Both the position numbers and the translations under genes were made by a program. The notes under the pieces were generated by a model. That model searched no databases. It was not told where the DNA came from and saw nothing but the letters and a program-made list of their open reading frames with translations. Positions 1 through 5,060 of a stretch of 11,238 nt of DNA are shown here, piece by piece. The stretch's first letter is position 1. Each line of letters starts with the position of its first letter. Source of the stretch: an uncultured Fimbriimonadales bacterium (GTDB lineage Bacteria; Armatimonadota; Fimbriimonadia; Fimbriimonadales; GBS-DC); NCBI GenBank assembly GCA_937934465.1, contig CALGZO010000229.1, forward strand, positions 1-11,238. The letters run 5' to 3'.

Positions 1-341
1 CAGCCCAGCCCGTTCACACCTGCACTCAGGGTTGCCATGAGCATGCCTGCGCCCATGCCCAGCGCCAGACAGGCTATCAGGGCGCGGAACAGTATCGGCG
101 CGAAGCCGACATCGCGCTTCACAAGCACGCCTGCTAAAAGCGCTGCAGGAATCGCCGCACCGAACCCCGCCCCACCGCCAAACCAGAACACCCACCAATA
201 CTGTCCGTCGCGTATTGCCTCAGGATTGCTGTAGACCATCACCCCGTTGAGTATTTGTGGGGTAGCGAGTGCGCCTGTCAGCAGCGTCAGGACAACACTC
301 AGCAGCACAACCGCCCCGCGCGGATAGCCCACATCGTTCAT
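1..341 (-). CDS. Small integral membrane protein of unknown function, 3' part outside the window
   Basis: Reading the minus strand from an ATG at 341 gives 113 uninterrupted codons to the window edge, so the C-terminus is missing. The protein begins MNDVGYPRGAVVLLSVVLTL and has hydrophobic stretches at about residues 9-27, 48-74 and 80-103, with a Gly/Ala-rich second segment (WWVFWFGGGAGFGAAIPAAL). This indicates a polytopic inner-membrane protein. No family signature or catalytic motif is visible and I do not recognise it. It starts 25 bases after the stop of the PIN-domain gene on the same strand, so it may be the last gene of that operon. A TATCAT hexamer just upstream could also give it its own leaderless promoter. 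Longer in-frame starts are not possible within the short gap. The reading frame is well supported by hydrophobic pattern; function is unknown. Confidence 0.7.
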   Translation of the reverse strand, partial: MNDVGYPRGAVVLLSVVLTLLTGALATPQILNGVMVYSNPEAIRDGQYWWVFWFGGGAGFGAAIPAALLAGVLVKRDVGFAPILFRALIACLALGMGAGMLMATLSAGVNGLG

Positions 342-347
342 GGCATG

Positions 348-353
348 ATGATA
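348..353 (-). promoter_or_regulatory. Possible -10 element (TATCAT) for the membrane protein gene
   Basis: On the minus strand TATCAT ends six bases before the ATG at 341, which would put the transcription start at or next to the start codon. A weak TTAAGG purine stretch lies just upstream of it and could instead act as a distant ribosome binding site on a read-through transcript from the PIN gene. No matching -35 was seen. This is only a hexamer match. Confidence 0.3.
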
Positions 354-366
354 CCTTAACTGCTTA

Positions 367-906
367 TCAGACATCGTTCAACGAATGGTGCACGGACTTC
401 GGCTCTACCTTTAAGCCTTCCACTTGTCCTGCTGCCATAAGAAGGCGCTTGTCAAAGCAGACAAAATACACGGGACGACTTTGCGCTAACAGATGGCGGA
501 CAAGCTCCTCTAAGCAAACCAGAATCAGCGCGTCGTTTGCGCCTATTGAATGAGTTTGCATATACTTTACCACACGCGCATCCACCTGGAAAAGGTGGAG
601 CGAGTTAGGCATATCAGGGATGTAGTTTCCTATCGGTTTGCACAAGGATAGATCGCTATTCAGCTCGCTTTCCAGCACATCAAGGGGCAAGCGCAATCTA
701 AGTGCGTTTGATGCAGAGCGATTTCTTATGGTATTGTGAACTCGAACAAAGCGCATACATATCTCATAGTACACGATAGGTAGCCAGCATACCTCTATCC
801 CGCCGCGTTTTGCTCTCTCGAAAAGTTCGTCGATGTATTCGCAGCTGGGTTCTTCTATGTACCTTTTGAGCCAAGCGCTCGTATCTAATACATACACAGG
901 TATCAA
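367..906 (-). CDS. PIN-domain protein, putative VapC-like ribonuclease
   Basis: This 179-residue protein carries the full acidic set of PIN nucleases: Asp8 in VYVLDTSAWLKRY, Glu48 in PIVYYEICMR, Asp125 in SIGANDALIL and Asp152 in YFVCFDKRLL. Those residues in this family bind metal and cut RNA; many such proteins are VapC toxins. At 179 residues it is longer than a typical VapC of about 130. The extra length falls mainly in residues 60-115, between the second and third acidic positions. Its ATG overlaps the TGA of the upstream HEPN gene (ATGA at 906-903), so translation is probably coupled and the two proteins are made together. No VapB-like small DNA-binding antitoxin gene lies on either side. 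GC content is near 46-50% in rows counted by hand, below the flanks. Domain call is strong; the RNA target and whether it is toxic are not known. Confidence 0.88.
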   Translation of the reverse strand: MIPVYVLDTSAWLKRYIEEPSCEYIDELFERAKRGGIEVCWLPIVYYEICMRFVRVHNTIRNRSASNALRLRLPLDVLESELNSDLSLCKPIGNYIPDMPNSLHLFQVDARVVKYMQTHSIGANDALILVCLEELVRHLLAQSRPVYFVCFDKRLLMAAGQVEGLKVEPKSVHHSLNDV

Positions 907-2210
907 CTTTTATTTGGCTCCTCCTTGAAAGGGACAGGTCGGTTTCGCTCGCGCTCTTCTATCAGCGATTCGTCAGACAGTGCCTGCAAAGCGTCGCCGA
1001 GCGTCGCACGCCAAAAGCGGCGCAAACTTTGGGGGTTATGGGGCGCCCCTGTCTCCCGTATCCAGCCCAACCTTTTGAGGCAGTTATCCATCCGCCAAGG
1101 AAAGTCGCGATAGAGTGCAAAAAACATTTCCCTCACATCCTCAGGTGCGTCGGCAAGATATTCTGGCTCCTCAGGACGATACTCAACAGCAAGCTTGTGG
1201 AGTAATAGCGCTCCGTACACAAAAGAAGCCACATCCGCTTTCGCGATGCGCCTTACACGGGTATCATTGGGCGGCGGCGGTAGCGATAGATAAAGTTCCT
1301 CGTCGGCGATCAAGTCTCCGTGTACAATTTTACTGCGCAAATCGTAGAAATCCCACATCCAAAATCCTGCTTCAGTACGGTCGATGGACTTCCCCTTCGC
1401 ATTTTTGCGCGATGTTTTTATTACCGAATTGCCCCAACGGTCTCTTATCCAACAATCGACCGCGCTTGCCAAAGTCTGCCGGGTCTGGTTGGGCGATTCG
1501 GGCGGGAACAGGGTTTCCAACGCGGTAGCGATAGACACAACTTGAACTTCAGCGGGGGTGTCTTTCCGATGCGCTAAGCGAAACCATTCCAGGCTACGCG
1601 AAACGCGTCGACGCTCCTGCGCATCGAAGTCTTCACGAAACACCTTTTGAAGTGCTTGTAGAAGAGGAAGATTCAGCTGAATCTTGACATGGATGTTTGC
1701 ATATGTGTGGGCGTTCAGAGGCATGCAGAATCGCAGCTTCTCCAGCGATTCGATTTGCCATAGTCCGTGAAAAAGAAGCGTAACCATTGGCTGGTCGGCT
1801 TGGAGAACATCTTCCGTGAAGGCCTGCCCCATTAGTGCGAACATCTCAGAGTTGGGCGGCGGTACACTCGACCATCCTTTGCCGATTGTATCGCGTAAAT
1901 AGTCCCACACAGCGCAGAACAGTAGTAGATTGACTGCATCCTCTACCGCCTCCCGCTCGCGGTTCTCAGTCGGCTGGAGGTAGCCGCGCTGTTCAGGATG
2001 ATAGTGGCAGAGGGTAATCGTCTCGACAGGCATATCGTACATATCGCGATAGCGTTGGAAGTAGCGGTGCAGGAACGAGGCGACCTTCGGTTCCGCTTGA
2101 AAAGCGCTGAGAGGTTGGAGCAGCACATGCCCCACACGCAGCTCGCCGCCCAGCGAATCCCAGTCGAATGGCGTCCAAGGCAAAAACAGTATCTCGTACT
2201 GCTTGGACAT
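903..2210 (-). CDS. HEPN-domain protein resembling the Apea-like HEPN family, putative RNase partner of the PIN protein
   Basis: The 435-residue protein has a HEPN signature, FYDLRSKIVHGD at residues 288-299, giving Arg292-X4-His297. This is the RX4-6H motif used for RNA cleavage by HEPN nucleases. An upstream helix with VSIATALETLF (residues 225-235) is typical of the first half of Apea-like HEPN domains, so the domain spans roughly residues 200-345. The preceding 200 residues and the last 90 (rich in Trp, Arg and Glu) match nothing I recognise. The ATG at 2210 has no Shine-Dalgarno sequence, but a TACAAT hexamer ends nine bases upstream, consistent with a leaderless message. The downstream PIN gene overlaps it by four bases. 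HEPN proteins of this sort occur in toxin-antitoxin and anti-phage systems; here that role is inferred from motif and neighbour only. GC is lower than in the plus-strand genes nearby. Confidence 0.75.
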   Translation of the reverse strand: MSKQYEILFLPWTPFDWDSLGGELRVGHVLLQPLSAFQAEPKVASFLHRYFQRYRDMYDMPVETITLCHYHPEQRGYLQPTENREREAVEDAVNLLLFCAVWDYLRDTIGKGWSSVPPPNSEMFALMGQAFTEDVLQADQPMVTLLFHGLWQIESLEKLRFCMPLNAHTYANIHVKIQLNLPLLQALQKVFREDFDAQERRRVSRSLEWFRLAHRKDTPAEVQVVSIATALETLFPPESPNQTRQTLASAVDCWIRDRWGNSVIKTSRKNAKGKSIDRTEAGFWMWDFYDLRSKIVHGDLIADEELYLSLPPPPNDTRVRRIAKADVASFVYGALLLHKLAVEYRPEEPEYLADAPEDVREMFFALYRDFPWRMDNCLKRLGWIRETGAPHNPQSLRRFWRATLGDALQALSDESLIEERERNRPVPFKEEPNKS

Positions 2211-2219
2211 AGCGCACCG

Positions 2220-2225
2220 ATTGTA
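2220..2225 (-). promoter_or_regulatory. -10 element (TACAAT) of the HEPN-PIN operon
   Basis: On the minus strand GGGTACAAT is followed by nine bases and the ATG at 2210. Initiation about seven bases after the hexamer would leave almost no leader, and no Shine-Dalgarno sequence is present. No good -35 is found 16-18 bases upstream. The hexamer lies in one arm of an inverted repeat shared with the divergent promoter. Confidence 0.45.
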
Positions 2226-2252
2226 CCCTAAAAAGCCCTCATAACGGGTACA
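2222..2252. repeat. Inverted repeat TGTACCC/GGGTACA spanning both divergent -10 elements
   Basis: TGTACCC at 2222-2228 and GGGTACA at 2246-2252 are perfect complements separated by 17 bases. Each arm includes most of one -10 hexamer, so a dimeric regulator bound here could control both divergent transcripts. The symmetry may also arise simply because both promoters share a GGGTACA start. Regulatory role is an inference. Confidence 0.4.
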
Positions 2253-2254
2253 CT
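2249..2254 (+). promoter_or_regulatory. -10 element (TACACT) of the LCP-prepilin-cyclodeaminase operon
   Basis: GGGTACACT on the plus strand ends eight bases before the ATG at 2263, again pointing to a leaderless transcript because no Shine-Dalgarno sequence precedes the start. TTGTAC at 2221-2226 is too far away (22-base spacer) to be a standard -35. Confidence 0.45.
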
Positions 2255-2262
2255 ACAGTCAA

Positions 2263-3240
2263 ATGTCGCGCACGGCATATAACCAACCGACCGCGTCGCC
2301 TGTGAGACGCCCCTCACGCGCGCGAAGGGTACTCTGGGCGTTCTTTTGGGTGATGTTCTGGCTGAGCGGGCTGCTGCTGGGCAGCGCGCTGGGCTATCTG
2401 CACTTCGCCAGCGAGGGCACAGTCAGTCGCGCCGTCGTCGCCTACATCAAAGGCGAAACCAAGCCCGAAAACGCCTTCCCCGACAAACGCAAACTCACGC
2501 TCCTGATTGTGGGCGCGGACGAGAACCGCGACCACCGCAAGCGCGTGGTGAACACGATGGCGCGCACCGACACGATAATCGTGGCGCAGGTCGACTTCGT
2601 GAACCAGCGCATCCACGCGCTCTCCATCCCCCGCGATACGCTGGTGCGCATCCCCCGACACGGCTGGGGCAAAATCAACGCTGCCCACGCCCTCGGCGGA
2701 CCGCAACTGCTCGTCGAAACCGTCAGCACTCTACTGGGCAACCTGCAGATTGATGAGCTGGTGATTGTCAGCTACAAAGCCTTCGAAGAAGCTGTCGACG
2801 CGCTGGGCGGCGTGACCATCGAGGTCGAGAAGCGCATGCGCTACCACGACAACTGGGGCGACCTGCATGTGGACTTGGAACCGGGCGTGCAACACCTCAA
2901 CGGCAAGCAGGCGTTGGGTTATGTGCGGTTCCGCCACACAGACAGCGACTTCCACCGCATCGAGCGGCAGCAGAAGTTTATGCGCGCCGTCAAGGAACGG
3001 CTGAAAGACCCCAGCGCGTGGATGCGCGCCCCGCAGGTGTTAGCGGCAGCATTGCGCCACACGCGCACCACGATGGACTTTGAGCAGCTGCTCGCCCTCG
3101 CGCTGTTCGCACGCCAACTCAGCGACGAGCAAATCCGCACCGAGACGCTCCCCGTGCGCGACGGCAGCGGCACAAGCCTGATTGTCAAGCGCGAGGAAGC
3201 GACACGGCTCATCCGCGAACTCGGCTTCTGGGACCAATGA
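2263..3240 (+). CDS. LCP (LytR-CpsA-Psr) family cell-envelope glycopolymer transferase
   Basis: The 325-residue protein has an Arg-rich cytoplasmic tail, one membrane segment at about residues 24-46 and an extracytoplasmic LCP domain from about residue 78. Family landmarks are present in order: Arg101 and Asp103 in ARTDT, SIPRD at 121-125, WGKINAAHALGG at 135-146, and the RFRHTDSDFHRIERQQKFM block at 222-240 with the expected Arg and Asp residues. LCP proteins transfer lipid-linked polysaccharides to the cell wall by phosphotransfer; which glycopolymer is handled here cannot be told. It is the first gene of a three-gene overlapping set and its TGA overlaps the next ATG by four bases. The ATG at 2263 is chosen because it is preceded closely by a -10 hexamer and gives a complete N-terminal tail. 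Length is normal for a short LCP protein. Confidence 0.93.
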   Translation: MSRTAYNQPTASPVRRPSRARRVLWAFFWVMFWLSGLLLGSALGYLHFASEGTVSRAVVAYIKGETKPENAFPDKRKLTLLIVGADENRDHRKRVVNTMARTDTIIVAQVDFVNQRIHALSIPRDTLVRIPRHGWGKINAAHALGGPQLLVETVSTLLGNLQIDELVIVSYKAFEEAVDALGGVTIEVEKRMRYHDNWGDLHVDLEPGVQHLNGKQALGYVRFRHTDSDFHRIERQQKFMRAVKERLKDPSAWMRAPQVLAAALRHTRTTMDFEQLLALALFARQLSDEQIRTETLPVRDGSGTSLIVKREEATRLIRELGFWDQ

Positions 3241-4061
3241 ACCGCTACGGACTGACCCAACTGGAGAAACTCGCAATCGCCGTCGCCGTGCTGGCAGTGC
3301 TGGCGATTCTTGTGCCGCTCTATCGCCAACTGGTCGATATCAAGCGCACCGCCGACTGCCTGTCGAACCTCAAAGACATCGCAACCGCAATTAATCTGTA
3401 TCAGCTGGACTACACGAACACCTTGCCGCTGGCGTACTATGCGAACCCCGACGGCTCGCCGCAGACCGACACGGCAGGGCGACCGCTGAGTTGGGTGCTG
3501 TGCATCAGCAGTTATATGAAACGCGACCTGCAACGCGCGCTCAAGTGCCCCGCCGATCCCACAGGCGGCAGCACAGTGATTACCCATCCGCGCGACAGTA
3601 GTAAGACCTTGCGCCTCTCTTACGGCTTCTACGCGCCACTGTCTGCCGTGCGACTGGAGGATTTGCCCAATCCGGGGCTGAGCGTGCTGATAGCCGACAG
3701 CCTTGCTGGGGGACAGCTTGGCTCGCTGAACCCGAACCCGCTGGTGGGGGGCAACGACGGTTTCGCGCTGACCTTCGACGACGCCCCGTTCAAGCCCACT
3801 GCCGACTCGAAGTATGTGGCGCGCCTTGCGGTATGGCGACGCCGCGAGCAGAACGACTGGCAACCTGAGAACCTACGCAGCTTTCACGGCAAGGGCGTGA
3901 ATGTGTTGCACGCGGACGGGCATGTCAGCACGCGCGCGCCGAGTATTCTAATCTTGCAACGCGACGCGCAGGGCAAGTTGGAGCCGCCCTGGACGCTGCC
4001 CGAACCGCGCAAAGAGAGCGAGCAGATAGCCTATGACCGAACAAATCGTGCTGGGCGATAG
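3237..4061 (+). CDS. Prepilin-like protein with type IV pilin N-terminus and H-X9-DG motif
   Basis: The 274-residue protein begins MNRYGLTQLEKLAIAVAVLA. This is a short leader ending in Gly5, then a hydrophobic helix (about residues 6-30) with Glu10 at position +5 of the mature chain, as required for prepilin peptidase processing. Further on it shows LYQLDYTNTLP (54-64), LKCPADPT (102-109) and His217-X9-Asp227-Gly228 in FHGKGVNVLHADGHV. These are typical of the H-X9-DG prepilin-like proteins abundant in Planctomycetes and Armatimonadota. Such proteins are thought to be pseudopilins or surface proteins, with no fixed function known. The motif fixes the class, not the role. Leader residue Gln8 replaces the usual Leu or Ile (GFTLIE-like), a mild divergence. 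Its start overlaps the LCP stop by four bases, and its last 29 bases overlap the start of the next gene. Confidence 0.88.
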   Translation: MNRYGLTQLEKLAIAVAVLAVLAILVPLYRQLVDIKRTADCLSNLKDIATAINLYQLDYTNTLPLAYYANPDGSPQTDTAGRPLSWVLCISSYMKRDLQRALKCPADPTGGSTVITHPRDSSKTLRLSYGFYAPLSAVRLEDLPNPGLSVLIADSLAGGQLGSLNPNPLVGGNDGFALTFDDAPFKPTADSKYVARLAVWRRREQNDWQPENLRSFHGKGVNVLHADGHVSTRAPSILILQRDAQGKLEPPWTLPEPRKESEQIAYDRTNRAGR

Positions 4062-4992
4062 CCATCCGCTGCTAATCCGCGAGGCGCAGGTGCGCGAACG
4101 GCTCTCGATGCCTGCGGCGATTGAGGCGCTGGAGTCGGCGTTCCGCGACTGGGCGCACGGCAGGGCGACCAACCAGCCGCGTCAGCGCGTGCATACCCCG
4201 CAGGGCACGCTCCACCTGATGGGCGCCGCGTGGATGAGCAAGGGCTACATCGGCTACAAAGCCTACTTCTCGTTCCCCACAGGCGTGCGCTTTCACATAG
4301 TGTTGGCGTCGGCGCACACGGGCGAGTTGCTCGCCCTCTTGGAAGCGGATTGGCTGGGGCGCATCCGCACGGGCGCCGCGTCGGGACTGGCGACCAAGTA
4401 TCTCGCGCGCGAAGACGCCGCTACTGTCGCGATTCTGGGCGCAGGCGACCAAGCCGAGACGCAGTTGCAAGCAGTGTGCGCGGTGCGCCCAATTCAGCAG
4501 GCGTTCGTGTTCAGTCGCACGCCCGAAAAGCGCGAATCGTTCGCGCAGCGCATGCAAGCGCAGTTGGGGCTCGCCGTGCAGCCGTGCGAGAGCGTCGAGC
4601 AAGCGGTCGCCCACGCCGATATCGTCTGTACCATCACCACCGCACGCGAGCCGATTCTGCAAGGCGCGCTGCTCCGAGCGGGGATGCATCTGAATGCGGC
4701 GGGCGCGAACTCGCTGGCGCGACGCGAACTCGACGCCTTCGCAGTGGGACGCTGCGAGCGAATCGCCGTCGACGACCCCCAACAAGCCCGACTCGAAGCC
4801 GCGGAACTCATCACGCCCATCGAACTGCGCCGACTCAGCTGGGAGCGCGTGCAGCCGCTCTCGCACATCGTGGGGGGACTGCTGCCTGCGCGTCAAGCCC
4901 CGGAAGAGATTACGCTGTTCAAATCGCTGGGCATCGCGCTGGAAGATGTCGCCGCCGCCGCGACTGTATACGAGACGCTCCAGCAAGGGTAG
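4033..4992 (+). CDS. Ornithine cyclodeaminase / mu-crystallin family NAD(P)-dependent enzyme
   Basis: The 319-residue protein has the normal family length and block order. These are a Lys in GYKAYFSF (Lys76) where the family places its substrate-binding Lys, LLEADWLGRIRTGAASGLAT (102-121), a Rossmann loop VAILGAGDQAETQ (132-144), HADIVCTIT (194-201), GMHLNAAGANS (217-227), VDDPQQAR (246-253) and TLFKSLGIALEDVAAA (294-309). Family members are cytoplasmic. They include ornithine cyclodeaminase (ornithine to proline and ammonia), alanine dehydrogenase, ketimine reductase and pyrroline-2-carboxylate reductase; the sequence seen here does not decide among them. The ATG at 4033 lies inside the 3' end of the prepilin gene in another frame (29-base overlap), so it depends on coupled or internal initiation. 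A later GTG at 4048 is possible but would trim the N-terminus. No neighbour suggests a shared pathway. Confidence 0.9.
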   Translation: MTEQIVLGDSHPLLIREAQVRERLSMPAAIEALESAFRDWAHGRATNQPRQRVHTPQGTLHLMGAAWMSKGYIGYKAYFSFPTGVRFHIVLASAHTGELLALLEADWLGRIRTGAASGLATKYLAREDAATVAILGAGDQAETQLQAVCAVRPIQQAFVFSRTPEKRESFAQRMQAQLGLAVQPCESVEQAVAHADIVCTITTAREPILQGALLRAGMHLNAAGANSLARRELDAFAVGRCERIAVDDPQQARLEAAELITPIELRRLSWERVQPLSHIVGGLLPARQAPEEITLFKSLGIALEDVAAAATVYETLQQG

Positions 4993-5020
4993 CGACGCGG
5001 CGCGCTATCTACACTGGGAA

Positions 5021-5051
5021 GGGGCGCAACGGCTTTGAACCGTCGCACCCC
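5021..5051. terminator. Imperfect hairpin between convergent genes, possible bidirectional terminator
   Basis: GGGGCGCAACGG (5021-5032) and CCGTCGCACCCC (5040-5051) pair at 10 of 12 positions around a seven-base loop. It lies in the 68-base gap between the cyclodeaminase stop and the stop of the minus-strand WD40 gene, where a terminator for both is expected. There is no T-run on either side, so it is not a canonical intrinsic terminator. Confidence 0.4.
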
Positions 5052-5060
5052 GCAAGCAGC

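Noticed and set aside
331..380. Direct repeat ACATCGTTCA at 331-340 and 371-380
   Set aside because: Only ten bases, each copy falls in or beside a coding end (start of the membrane protein, tail of the PIN protein), and there is no symmetry or mobile-element context.
2221..2262. TTGACT on the minus strand at 2262-2257 as a -35 for the HEPN operon
   Set aside because: The spacer to TACAAT would be 31 bases, far from the usual 16-18.
2919..3863. Minus-strand open frame of 314 codons opposite the LCP and prepilin genes
   Set aside because: It crosses the junction of two well-supported genes and gives a composition typical of antisense reading (many Arg, Gln, Val) with no domain.
4072..4986. 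Long minus-strand open frame of 304 codons opposite the cyclodeaminase gene
   Set aside because: The plus-strand frame has clear family motifs throughout; the antisense product is Arg/His/Gln-rich without motifs, as expected for an antisense shadow in high-GC DNA.
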